The notes under the pieces are model-generated. The model saw nothing but the letters and a program-made list of their open reading frames with translations. It did not search any database and had not been told where the DNA came from. The position numbers and the translations under genes are program-made. A DNA stretch of 64,000 bases from the NCBI GenBank assembly GCA_033026295.1, contig CM065183.1:21863202-21927201 (forward strand), in the 5' to 3' direction. Shown here one piece after another: positions 11,341-23,189 of this stretch (positions are counted from its first letter, which is position 1; each line of letters opens with the position of its first letter). The stretch comes from Channa striata. Its lineage: Eukaryota; Chordata; Actinopteri; Anabantiformes; Channidae.

Positions 11341-11843
11341 GAGACATTCCTCATTTTAAAGTGCATTGGATTTGAAATGGGTTGAACCTTTTCTGAGAGA
11401 AACTTTCCCCGATCAGCCCCCTCATCCTCCTCACTCCACCTGCCTGTTTCAAATCTCCATTTAATATAAATAACTGACTTCAAACACGTGAAGGCTATTA
11501 TTTCATCCTATTAAAGGCTGCGTCTCGATTAAAATCTTTTAAATAATTTAGCCTGTTTGTCGAGAATGATAGATTTTCAATTAGTGCAAATATATTATAA
11601 AAACACGCAGGAAAAAAGAATGTGGTGTTCATGCTGAAAGCCTACAGTCAGAGCTCAGCCACCGCCTCTGATGTTCGCCTTATTAATTTCATTTACTCTG
11701 TCCAGAGAGAGATGGAGAGAGAATTTGTAATTCAGGGTTTTTGGGGAAAAGGAAAAAAGATCAAAGGCAAATTAAGTTGAGCAGGTCCATGTAATGTGTG
11801 ATTTAGAAGCCTGGAGCATTTATTGCTCTGAGTGCAGCAATGA
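11341..11843. other. Intronic sequence without recognisable features
   Basis: Unique AT-rich DNA with no supportable gene. Confidence 0.5.
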
Positions 11844-11959
11844 AGCTGCTGCTGCTGCTGCGTGTGTGTGTGTGTGTGTGTGTGTGTTTTAGGGAGCATG
11901 CTAACACAGACGTACATGGGTTTTAAAGAGTATACGTGTGTGTGTGTGTGTGTGTGTGT
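11844..11959. repeat. GCT triplet run followed by two TG arrays
   Basis: GCT units at about 11844-11860 pass directly into a TG array (11862-11887); a second TG array lies at 11936-11959. Confidence 0.95.
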
Positions 11960-13055
11960 AGCATCATTAGTTTGTGGACTTTGTGTTTTTATTAGTACTA
12001 GTGGTATTAGAAGTGATTTTTACTCCAATTATAGTTCTAATAATTTCACTGTATAGTACAAGAGATTCCTGGATGTGTTTTTGTTTGTAATGAGGTGCAG
12101 TATAAAATATCAGTCTCATTTAGAGGATATGTGTACGGTAATATTTTATTTTGCCTTTTTAGATCCCTTCTGATGATGCAGGGTCACATTATTTCAATTA
12201 TGAAAACCAAAAATGAGTTTGTGTTTTTGTAGTAAATGTGATTGTAATTGTTTGTTTATTTTAAATGAAGAACTACAAGTGCAGTCACATCAAATCCAGA
12301 AGGTTTAAGCCAAAAACAGACCAACAAACACCCTTTGCTTCACGGAACAGAATGAAATAAAAGTTTATAGTATTATATCTTTCGCGGGCATTAACCAAAT
12401 GCTGAGAGGCTAAACGCAACCAGAAAACAGTTGACAAACACTTTATTCCGACAAACTGGATGTTAACGTGTGACATCACATCGTGAGAAACACGCGTTGT
12501 ACACACTGATCATATGTGTAATATTAACACATTTTTCTGTGGATTTTGAGGTTATGTCCAGTATGTTACTAGAAAAAAGTGTGGTTGTAAATATAATCTT
12601 TAAAAAGTTTAGTTGTATCCAAACATGATTTCGAAGGGACAGGTTTGTTTGTTTCTTCCTTTTAGTGTTGGCACTTTTCTCTCATTTTTTTTTATGTACT
12701 GTGATCTTTTATTTTAACCTTTAACAATCTTGAGTATAGATTATATTAAAATCATGAAATAATGACTATATTCCAAGGTCCAGAGCCAACGTCAGCTCTG
12801 TATCTTCATTTTTGTTTTATTTAATAATGTTTAGTTTTTGTATTGCTGCATAATGGTATTTATTGTATAATTTAACATCTGTTTAACTCTAAGGAAGAAA
12901 GCCAGAAGAACTGACAGAAATACCTAAATGTGTCTGCTTAGTTGCAGTAAGTGCTATTACAACTGGAGCTGGAGTAGCTGGAATAACAGCAGTGCCAGTA
13001 GGAGTGGTGGTTTCTTTAGGTGGCTCATTTTGTGTGTGTGCATCCAGCTGTTGGC
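11960..13055. other. Intronic sequence without recognisable features
   Basis: AT-rich unique DNA. At about 12925-13010 a short stretch repeats GTAG/GCAGTA/GGAGT words but has no splice sites or domain. Confidence 0.5.
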
Positions 13056-13185
13056 GGCTGCAGCAGTTTGATTGACAAGCAGCAGCGGCTGCAATTATTC
13101 ATGAGCGTCTTACTTTCACATTTCAGCCATAATTAATAAACGCACACATGCCTGTAAGGTTAGTGTGAAATATTAATAAGATATC
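13056..13185. promoter_or_regulatory. Candidate conserved noncoding block (PBX/MEIS- and homeodomain-like motifs)
   Basis: The block contains TGATTGACA (13069-13077, PBX/MEIS-like), CAATTATTCATGAGC and CATAATTAATAA in a non-repetitive context. This motif density is typical of vertebrate developmental enhancers. Conservation could not be tested here. Confidence 0.3.
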
Positions 13186-14620
13186 ACACCTACAGAGTAT
13201 ATACTGCAGAGCGGTGGAGGAGGTGGAGAGAGGGAGAAATGGATTAGAGCGGCTACAGGAAAAGAAGAATCGGCTGGTAGGTTTTAGAATAAAAGCAGAA
13301 ATTAAAGTCCTGACAGTAGTAAGACTGCATGAGCAGCGTTTGTTGTTCACTCTGTCACTACTGAGCCAAAGACACACAAACCTGCCTCTACCCCCCTGAT
13401 CCACAGGGATAGTCAGGCCAGATGTGCAGGTGTTTTTCTTTTTCTGCACCTGCATACATTTTGTGTGTGTGTGTGTGTGTGACAGCTAGTCACCTTGCAG
13501 GTCTTGCAGCTCATGGCTGCATGAATAAACATGACTGTCTGTCCGCATCCACTCTCAGCTTCACCACACTCGGCTCTGCTGTATTCTTCTTCTTCTGTTC
13601 CCTGCTCTTCTTCTTTGTTTTGGGATAAATGCATCAGCTGAAGTTTCAGACGGACTGTCAATCTGAGTGTTTCACGTTTTTTTACATCTATGGATTGACT
13701 TATTTTTGTAGATAAGAATCAAGGGATTGAGGTGCAGCCTGGTCTGTCTTGTGCTGGTCTTGCCTCAGTTTCCCCTGAAGCTCCTTCTGTGGTTTGAGGC
13801 CCCTGACATGAGGCCTATCCACAGGCCGTGGGCACATTGTTCTTGTCTGGAGAAATCAGGGACAGAGGAGCGAACAGGAACCCGAGGTGAGAAATGAAGA
13901 AATGCAGTTAATGCACAAAAGGCAGCACATGGTTCATAAAGCAGTACGGTTTGTTTCCAGTCAGTTTTTAAATGTGATTTTTATGTTTTTTTTTTCCGAA
14001 ATCCAACGCCATAAGAGCGTGGAGAGAACTAAGACAGTAAGTATGTTGCTGGACACTAAACACTGAGCTGAGACTCCCGGCAAAGCCTTGTAAAGCTGAG
14101 AGGAGCTGCAGATTCAGCTGATAAATCCTCGAGGTTCATCACTGTCACAGACACCGTTCATTCTTTCATTTTAAACATTGTGGGAAAAACATTCACTGCA
14201 GTCACTTTGGAAAAGAGCAGAAGCAGAAAATGGAGGGTAAAGAAGAGGAGAGACAGGTGTGACAATGAATTGATGTCTATGAAATGCAGGAAGCAGTCGG
14301 CTCTGTCAGAAACACAATTTACCGTGAAGAAGCTGCGCTGCACTTGCACTCGCACTCTTTAACGCCGTCTTTTTTGTCTTCCTCTCTTTCAACCCGAGGA
14401 AAACCCAGCACCACTGACTGACCTTGCTCGTCTTTGTGCTTCGATGGCTTGAAAGTGACTTTACCAAAGTTTGTTTTGCCGGTGCATTTGTGTCTATCTG
14501 CACAAACACACTCCATTAAGTCCATTAACTATTAAGCTCCAGCAGCTCACCTGAGGACTTAACACACCTCTGCCTTTGATTTCTGTTCCAGCCGCCTTTC
14601 ATTCGCAAATCATTTACGAT
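13186..14620. other. Intronic sequence with a short TG array at 13461-13481
   Basis: Open frames at 13123-13455 and 13413-13661 are crossed by the TG array and a TTC-rich run and have no domains. Nothing else is supportable. Confidence 0.5.
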
Positions 14621-14815
14621 TGGAAGCTGAGTTTGATCTCTAACTTTTAATTGGATTCAGATTTGCTCGGCTTGGGCGCAGGAGGCTGTCGGCACTCGGC
14701 TGTCAGAGACTTTGGGGAGGTGAAGCGGCTGCAGCGCTGCCTGGAGTTAGCTCTAATTAAGCGTGCACGCTGGTTTACTTTTTAGGCGATAATTCATGTT
14801 TTCAGTCAGCTTGTG
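14621..14815. promoter_or_regulatory. Candidate conserved noncoding block
   Basis: Non-repetitive mixed-composition DNA with AATTGGATTCAG, CTCTAATTAAGCGTG and GGCGATAATTCATG. It contrasts with the plain intron around it. Regulatory function is inferred from texture and homeodomain-type TAATTA cores. Confidence 0.25.
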
Positions 14816-16590
14816 AGGTGTTTTTGATCTCTAGGTTGGACTGAGAGAAAGGTTTCAAATGTTTTTGCACAATCCCCCTGAAAAACAGTTGAGTTCAGTG
14901 GACCTTTAAGCACAGTCTGTAGACCTGTAGGGTCCTGGAAATGTGAAACACAGAGACTGAACATTGAATAACAAACTAACTGACAAACTACCCAGTACAT
15001 ACTTTGGTTCTAGTTTAATTTTGTAGCCAAATTTGGTTGCAACAATGAGCTTATTTATGAGTTAGATAGGAAACAATGTGTTTGAAATGTTTTGCCTGGC
15101 AGCCGATCCTTGACCGTGAGTAGCTGCTCAAATTTCACACGCATTTACCACCACCTTTATTCTAAGAAAGATGCTGCTCCCTTTCCAGGACTGTGGGAGC
15201 ATTTGAGAGGAAGCTCACGATGGTTTGGTCAAAGAGTAGTGGTGACGTAGCTGAGGGTGCTGTCGAACAAAGGTCCCGAAAGAACTATCTGCACTACACA
15301 GAGCAAACCAAGACAGGTAAACCATGGGGAAGCGGCTTCGCCGTGGGACATATCTTGGCTCTAATCAGCCTAAGCTGGGTCGGCTGGTGGAGGGTGTGTA
15401 ATGTTAAAGAACCAGAAACTCTGAACAACAGCAGAAACATCAGCGAAAGTAAGACAAGTGTGAGCAAAATGTATTTACACAAACGAAAAGGTTTTGGAGA
15501 CCGGCAGGGCAGGACTTCAGCTGCTGGAGTTTCAGCAACTCAGTAAACTGCTGCATGCATCAAGTCACGGCATATTTTATGGTCGAATTTGTATTTTTTA
15601 AGTCTGAACATATTCACTTGAATCATTTGCTGCTACAGTTTCACAACATGCTATTAAGAGTAGATGTAGTTAAATACATAAGCAGAGAAATTTGTGTTAA
15701 TGGATTTAACATTGTCCTTGTGTCCACATTTGATCTGTCTCAAGCACTTCTGCACACGGATTAACTCTGTCTCTGCAACAGTGGCTGTCCATCCTGGTCC
15801 ACAAGGACGCCTGCTCGGCATGTTTTCCACCTCTCCTAATATTGTCTTTTATGCTCGGATTCCCCCGGATGGCCTAGTCACAAGAGCCACATTCACTTTG
15901 TCTTTAACATCACGGTTGCTAGAAAGTGTAATCCGACAGGAAGTAGGGGGAGATAATCCGCCCCCAAAAAAAGAGATATAAGTGAAGACTGGTGTCAGGT
16001 CAACATTCATTTGTTGCTGCCGCTAAACTGCACAACTGTGACAATGACACCAAGAATCTGGGAGACAGACAATGTAAGTGAGACATAAAGACAGACAGGA
16101 GGCTGCGAGACAGACAGGCTTTAAGGTCGTCATCCAGTTTTGTGGAGATTCAACTGTGACAGTCTCTCTCAGATTGGCTCTTCGTCTGCCGGCAGAAGTC
16201 TATCTGTTGCAGGATAGTCGGAAAGACACGCTGTATTTAGAAACCACTCTCTCATTCTCACTGCTCTTCTTCTCTGCGGGATCTCGGCCTATTTTTTTCC
16301 AGTTATGGTCCACTTGCTGCATGGAAAAGATTTCACTGGCAGTCCCTCTCAGATAGAGGCAGAGCAGGGGAGGAGAAAGAGGCTGAGCTGAAACGAGGCG
16401 CGGCAAGATAAAAGTTGGTAATGGCGAGTGGTAATGTCGGAGTGACAGAGCGGTAAAAGCCCCGTGTAGCCGGAGTGGAGTGGACTGTCAGAAGTCAGCT
16501 CCTGTCCTCTTAGGAGCACCGTGACCGACCTGAAACGAAGTAACAGTCAGTATTATATATAGTCAGTAAATATAGTATTAAAACTGTCTC
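14816..16590. other. Intronic sequence; a 117-codon open frame without support
   Basis: A + strand open frame at 15193-15546 has balanced composition but no recognisable domain or signal and no matching partner exon. The rest is unique intron. Confidence 0.4.
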
Positions 16591-16637
16591 CGTGTCTTTT
16601 TTTAATTACATCAGAGATTTTTTTACTTGTTTTTTTT

Positions 16638-16985
16638 ATCGTTTAATGGCATCGGCCCTAAATACATTTCTGAATTCATTACGAAGTAATCCACTGAGAG
16701 AAGCAGCTTTCAGTTTTCAAGCTGCCATCATTAGATTTTGTAAATATGAAACACGCACCGAGTGTAGAGATATTTATTGGATGCCAAACTTTTCTTCAAC
16801 ATTTTTTTGAATGTTTGATTGTATTGGCAGATGCATTTTGTGGTTCTCTTTTTTTATGCAATTATTAATTTCTAGTATATGAGTTTTATACATTTATTAT
16901 ACTTTTTAAAATTTGTAACGCACTTTGATTTGGGCGTCTTTTAAAATGTTCTACATAAATGCATTTGCCAGTAGTAGTAGTAGCA
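16638..16985 (+). mobile_element. Degraded L2-type LINE fragment, 3-prime part
   Basis: The stretch from 16644 reads NGIGPKYISEF, followed after a frame shift by EAAFSFQAA. Both are recognisable pieces of the C-terminal part of fish L2-like ORF2. Stops and frameshifts show it is dead. An AT-rich tail ends in AAATGCATTTGCCAG and a GTAGTAG run. Confidence 0.6.
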
Positions 16986-17096
16986 GCTGTTGATCCTTTC
17001 ACCAGCTGCAGAGTCGGTGTTCTCTGTTTGTTCTTCTTTTTAAATGAATCGATCACTGATGCTGTTGGACTTTCCTCTCTGCGTGTGTTTGTGTGT

Positions 17097-17117
17097 TTTG
17101 TGTGTGTGTGTGTGTGA
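17097..17117. repeat. Short TG array
   Basis: About ten TG units in otherwise unique DNA. Confidence 0.9.
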
Positions 17118-17149
17118 GACTGGAACAGACACACTTTTTGTTTTATAGA

Positions 17150-17480
17150 GTCCTTTAATTATCAGCTGCACAGTCTTTACTGCGGTGGCATGGCTGCATT
17201 AGCTGGGATTGAAAACCAAACGGGGTGAAATGTATAAAGAGGCGTTTTACTGCCCAGTTAAACAGGCGGCGTGGATAAAAACACAGGCTAGTTGGCGAGT
17301 CAGTGATTTACACTGTGCTGCTCGCATTGTTGGTAATTTACTAATTGCCTTAGTGTATAAACTCAAATGAAGAACAAACGTTAATTTGTTTGCTGCTGCT
17401 TAAGTGTTCGGCAAAGAACATAATGGAATGGAGAAGTTGATTATCCACCTTAGTTTGTAAAATTGTCTTCAGGCATCGGT
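17150..17480. promoter_or_regulatory. Candidate conserved noncoding block
   Basis: A 330-base non-repetitive stretch carries CTTTAATTATCAGCTG, GGTAATTTACTAATTGCC and AACGTTAATTTGTTTG. The clustered TAAT cores and lack of coding frame suggest an enhancer-like element. This is inference. Confidence 0.28.
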
Positions 17481-19640
17481 TTATTATGGTCATTACGGGT
17501 TTCCCTGACATTTCTCATGGGTTAAACACTGCAGATAACAAATATCTGATGTTTATGACCATATTAGTAGTAAGACACCAGTGTTTATGTGGACTGTTGC
17601 TTTTACAGGCTCTAAATCTGCATTAATAAAGAACTGGGGTTACGGTCGAGATTGGACTCATTTCATTTCCAAAATCAGCGTTCAGTTTACCACGGTGATA
17701 TCAAGCAGCTATAACATTTATCGTCTTTAAGTACGTCAAAGGCAAGTCAGCACAATGTGCATGGAATCGTTTTACTCCTGAACAAAGTGAATAATCATCG
17801 GGGACGGACATGAATTTAACATTTTCTGTCAGCCAACAAGTAGTGGAGAAGTAGTTGGACAATCATTGTATGTTCTAAGATCCATCTCATACACTTGGAC
17901 ATTATGAGCACAGAATTAACAAAGTGCCCGTTTCATTTAAAGCTTCATTATTAGGCTCTTCTGCTACACGTCTCCATGTTCTGCATGTGTTACTCATTAG
18001 GAGTCAAGCAGAGGTGAGAGAAAATGTTCGACATCAGTGAGCAATAGCACTTTCTCTTAGAGAGTAAATAATAATTTCTAGTATTCACCCATATCATATT
18101 CAATACAAATTGGCAAATGATTTCTCAAGTGTTTCACACACAGAACACTTTTCTTCCTGCTAATTTGTGCTAATTCTGTGGTGTCATATTTGTTGTAACA
18201 TTTGAGATTTACTTGTGAATTGTGTCTGGAGGCCACATCACATGCAATAACTGCTTTGTGCCCTTTCTCCTCTTTTATCATAGATAGACACTCTGCAGCC
18301 CACACACACTTCAACACCTGTTCTTGGATGCTACCTGTAGCTGAAGCGCATGCACACACACACACACACACACTCTCACCTTCTGGTCTGTCTAAATTCT
18401 TAATCATTGTCGGACAAAAGACACTCCCCTCTTTCCTCTTTGTGCCTCTCGGTCTCTGCTGCTGCTGTTCTATCTCTGTGTCTCTCGACCGGTCCCATTG
18501 CTCCACCGGTGGTTTCATCAACCTGCCGGGCTGACAGGGAACTCCCTGTGGATCACTGAGATCACAGATGCTCTGCTGATGGGATGTCCAGTTAGTCCTC
18601 ACACACACTCTCATTTATGCATCACATTTGGACACACATACGCACAGTTTTGACCATCCGATTCTCATTCAAGGACGAGCATCTCTCTCTCTCTCTCAAA
18701 CACACACACACACTCAGGTCCATCTGGCCAGGAGAGGTGGTAATGTGTCTGTAGGTCAGACAGGAGGCCGGCTGTGTTTGTTGGAAGCGTCAATGAGTCC
18801 GCTGGGTCCTGCCATGATTAAGAACTCAAACTTCCCCTTGTGCTTTGAGGGAAGAAGTGAGAGAGCGAGGGAGAGGATAACGATGGAAAAAGGTCTCGCT
18901 ACTGCTGCAACCTGAGTTCGAAAAAGACATGAACATGTTTGTAGCTTTCACCAGTGTTAGCTGCGCTTCAGCGGGACTTGGATTTGCCTTCAGGAACTGG
19001 TTTAGTGGATAACTGGCTCTCTTTTACAAATCAGTGTCCTGCTGCTTTTGGATAATGCAGACATTTAAGACTGAGAGCAACGAATCCTGGCAGAGAAACT
19101 TTGAACACACATTGGTGCTTTTTCAATTTTGCTGTAAGAGAACAAGAATTATTTTCCCCTGTCAGGTAAAAGCTGCTTCAAGATATTACTGTTCATATCA
19201 GCACCTGACTTCCTGTATCCTGGTCTTTTGCAAGGACCTCTTTAAGGACCTTTAGGAGGAGTAGGTAGAGCACGTAAAACCTTTTTCAGTGTTCGTTTCT
19301 ATAAGGCATGAATAAATTCTGAACTGCCCCAAGGCACAGTCCACGCTAGTGTAGCCCTTTGACAAAAACAGTACACGGACAGGTATGTGCCATTTATTCA
19401 GGTACAACTTCAGGAGATTTGTTATTAACATTAGCAATTACAGAATTTAAGTCAAATGCAGTTATCATTAACTAAGTTAACAGAACCGCAGTGAAACACA
19501 TGCACTCAAGTGTAGAGGTGCAGAATAATGACTACAACTGATGTGACCTTCTCGAGGCCCTTGTGTCAAGCTGTTTTTTTTTTCCAACACGGATTAAAAA
19601 GTGTAAATCATGTCCCATATCCATCCTTTTCCTGGAACGT
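17481..19640. other. Intronic sequence with CA arrays
   Basis: A CA array lies at 18353-18372 and a CT/CA run at about 18680-18715. A 178-codon minus-strand open frame at 18078-18614 crosses the CA array and has no domain. No gene is supported. Confidence 0.45.
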
Positions 19641-19765
19641 CCTCTCTGTCTCATGTCAAAGTGTTCTGGGTAAAGACACTGAACCCCAGGTGGGTCAGGT
19701 GAGCACCTTGCATTGCTGTGTGTGTAAAGCACTTTGGTAGCGAGCACTCTGCAGTTGAGGCAGAT
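19640..19765. repeat. Remnant of a common teleost interspersed repeat
   Basis: The words GGTAAAGACACTGAACCCC, GTGGGTCAGGTGAGCACC and TGTAAAGCACTTTGGTAG recall a frequent teleost element. Assignment is by memory only. Confidence 0.4.
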
Positions 19766-21566
19766 TATTTACCTGATGCGGCCCGGTCTGGCGCTGTGCG
19801 AGTCTCGTATTGAAACTCGTCTCATGCTCAGCTCTCTGGTTATAATTCCCCACTTTCGGTCGTATCATAGCGTGCAGCTCTTTTCATGCAGACACCCACA
19901 CGCAGCCGCTGTGAGCGTGAAAAGCTAAAAGCTATTGAAGCTAATTGTGCCAACAAAAGCACGAGGAGTGTTTATGCAAATCCTCCTCTCATTCTGCCTC
20001 TCAAAGCCTTTCTATTCACTGCTCTCTCCTCCCTCCATCCTTTCTTCTGTTTGCCTCTTATTTTTATCATTATTTGTTGTTTCCTCCACCTAATTTCTCC
20101 CCTACAGTTTTTTTTTATTCCTTCTGAACCAAATTGCATCACAGTTCCAGATGTCTTTTCTTTCTCATTCTTCACCCTTATTTTTCCCACTTGTCTCTTT
20201 CTAACTCTCATTTCTGTTCTTTGTCCTAATGCGTTTCCCCTCGTCAACATCTTCCTGTTGGAAACATGTTTTGACGAATGCTTGAATCACATAGACACTT
20301 GGGATTGGTGGAGGTTTGTTGGATTAAATAAAATCTGTCCAGTTCTTGGGATGGAGTGTGTGTCTAAAAAAATGTAATTCCGTGCTTCATAATTCTCACA
20401 GACAAGAAGTTCTCTTGGTGGCAACATTTTAATCGTTGTACATGATGATCTTATATTGTAAATGGCAGAAATACAGCGTGCACGCCACCTTCAAGTCACA
20501 AACCCGCTTTAGTTTCACGCATCTGGAAACTTTGATATTGGCCTCAGTCAGCCTGTAGTTCAGTCAAATATAGCTGCTCGGTTTTCTTCTTACCTTTTAC
20601 TCAGGACCTGCCAGTTACTTGGTCAGACACCTACTGGCTCAGCCAGCCGCGGATCTAGTCATTCAGTCCCTTTGTGAGTTTTAAACAGACACTTGGTCAT
20701 TCAGTCGACTCAACAAGTCAGTCAGTATAATGTAGCTTCCTCTCCCTCCCCCAGTTCTCAGTCAGCTGCTGATATCTGTTTATGGGCTGCAATAGAACAA
20801 CAATGCAGTCAATACTGTGTGTGTGTGTTTGAGGGGACAATATGAATAGTGATTACACGTCTGATAAGTGACATTTCCTCTTGCCACAGGGTTTTATCAC
20901 AAACGCATACACATAAACAGAATGATATCTAGCTCTGTTCCTCCTACTAATTTACTAGGCTGCACAGGAACGTGTGCGCGTTATCACATGGCCCTGGACC
21001 AATCAGCTGTCATGCATCCAAACATCGTCCGCCTTGTTCTCCGTCTTTCTTTTCGTCAGCTTCTCGGCTCTCGTCTGGCTCTTGAGTTTTTGTGTTTGAT
21101 GATTATTGACAGCAGCAACAGCAACGATAACCACGATCGCTGGAGTGAGAGAGAGCATGCTGTGAACTGCATCCAGCATCAATTATTCAGCTTTCTATTG
21201 CTTTGTACAAACAAGATCTCTGGCAGAGAGGACAACACACAGAGACGCGCACACACAGGGCGAGAGAGAAACTGTGAAAACTAGATGAAGAGGAGTTTGG
21301 TGCATGTTGGATGGTGATTGACAGGCTGATTAGGGGAGTATAAACACATTTGACATTTGGCTGAAATACCACAATGTGGCACATGTCAAACATTTAAGAT
21401 GCAATATGAGGTTTACACACGGAGTTAAAATATGCAAGAGTAGCTGGTTGCAGACAAAAATGGCTGAGTACCAGTAGAAGTAAGCTGTGGCAGATGGACC
21501 TTGAAACAAAAATGGTGCTGTTCCTGAATACTAGAACACTTAGACACAGAAGAAGAAGAAGAACCA
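19766..21566. other. Intronic sequence, pyrimidine-rich at 19980-20240
   Basis: The open frame at 19886-20377 is a CT-composition artefact. GTCATTCAGTC-like words recur at about 20655-20725. No gene is supported. Confidence 0.45.
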
Positions 21567-21660
21567 GAACTTTTACTCGTCACTGAGCACATGTACACGT
21601 TACAGTGAAGTTTGTCCTCTGCATTCAACCCATCCTCCCGGGGGGAGCGATGGGCTACAC
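21567..21660. repeat. Teleost interspersed repeat fragment
   Basis: The words ACTTTTACTCGTCACTGAGC, ACAGTGAAGTTTGTCCTCTG and TTCAACCCATCC match a very common teleost repeat remembered from fish introns. It has no coding capacity. Confidence 0.6.
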
Positions 21661-23189
21661 CTGCAACTTTTGACAGATAAAGATGCTACGTTGAGGATTA
21701 TTCTGCACGCAAATGGAAAATGATCAGGTTACAGTCCAGTTACAACAATGGGAGTGAAACCCTCCAACTACCATCTTGGTCTCAGCCAGGCCATTCAGAA
21801 CCATCTTACAGTATCTGTCAAAACTTGTCCAATGCAGTTTCTCCAGCAGCTCTACAATATGTCTATTACATCCTCAGTAAAATTACCTGATTAATATCCA
21901 AACATCCAACTAATTCTACCATGCCTAATTACAAAATAAATAACCCCACCTGGAGTTGTTGGTCAGTTACTAAGAACTAGAGCAACCTGCGGTGACCTCT
22001 GGGATACCATGACTTCAATATGATTTGGACAGAGTAAAGACAATGAGAACAGCGTGAGACACTTGGCGTTGAGCTCATCTATGATACATGGTGGTAGCCT
22101 CACCCCGTGTGTGGGTGTGGTTGTGTGTTTTCAGCACGGCCTCGGCTCCAGGTTGTGGTAACCCGCTTTGATCAATCCCAGCCAGCGCGGCTGGCAGGGT
22201 GGCACCCAGCAGATGTGTGTGTGGAGCACGATGTTGTTTCTGTGAGTTCCAGTGTGTTACACCGTGAAGAAGCTGCATTCGTGTGTGAACCTGTGGTTCT
22301 GGTTTGAAGTTTTTGAAAAGTTGAGCACCATAATATCTTATAATAATTATTAGTTATAACCTTGTTTTAATAAAATCTTACTGTAAACAAATGAGCTTTT
22401 GTCTCAAGCAATCATAATCGATTGGTTCTATATGAGGTAAAGAATTTGAATTCCTGTGGTGAATATGGAGCTGCTGATTGAGGCTGGACATGAGGGCGTG
22501 TGAGTAATGTACAGGTGTGTGTCTGAGAGTGTATGTGGCTAACTAGATGTTGGAAAAGGTTGTACGGGGGTGTGTGTGTCTGTGCAGGGGGGTGTTGTAG
22601 GCCAAAGGTATGTTGTTCTGACTCTGTTGCCAAACTAATTAGTGCTGTAGAGCTCAGAAGCCTGTGGAGAGGCTACACCACACTGAGTGTGTGTCTGTGT
22701 GTGATATTCTGCCAAAATGCCTCTTTGCTTCTCATTCACACACTCAAGTACATAAACACCTCAAGCTTCACCTACAGCGTGCACAAACACACACACACAT
22801 CTCGCCATCAGGTCCTGACTCTGGACTGGCCTGTGATGCTACCATCTTGTTATCTGAGCCACAGGTCTGCTCTGTGTGTGTGCGCTTTTGGGTTCTTATT
22901 TGCCTTCTCAACATTACAGTTGGAGAAGATAACATAATCATACAGTATTTTTTAGCTACACAGCTAGAGCCAACACAACTTCAACGCAGACGATGAACAC
23001 ACCGACCAGGACACGATGCCCTGAAATCACAATGTTGCCTGTTTCTGCAACCTTTGTTGCATTTCACCCTTCTTCCTCATCATTTCCTTTTCCCATGTTG
23101 GTGTTAAAAACCAAATGTGAACCTCAGAATTATTTAATAAATACAATCTGACAATGACCACATTGGTGTCACAAGACACAAAATGTAAT
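21661..23189. other. Intronic sequence with small TG/CA runs
   Basis: Imperfect TG runs at 22576-22590 and 22685-22703 and CA runs at about 22787-22798. Open frames here run through these and have no domain. Confidence 0.45.

Noticed and set aside
15193..15546. 117-codon open frame without low complexity
   Set aside because: No domain, no matching splice phases and no partner exon; this length is expected by chance in 64 kb on both strands.
18078..18614. 178-codon minus-strand open frame
   Set aside because: It runs through a CA array and has no recognisable domain.
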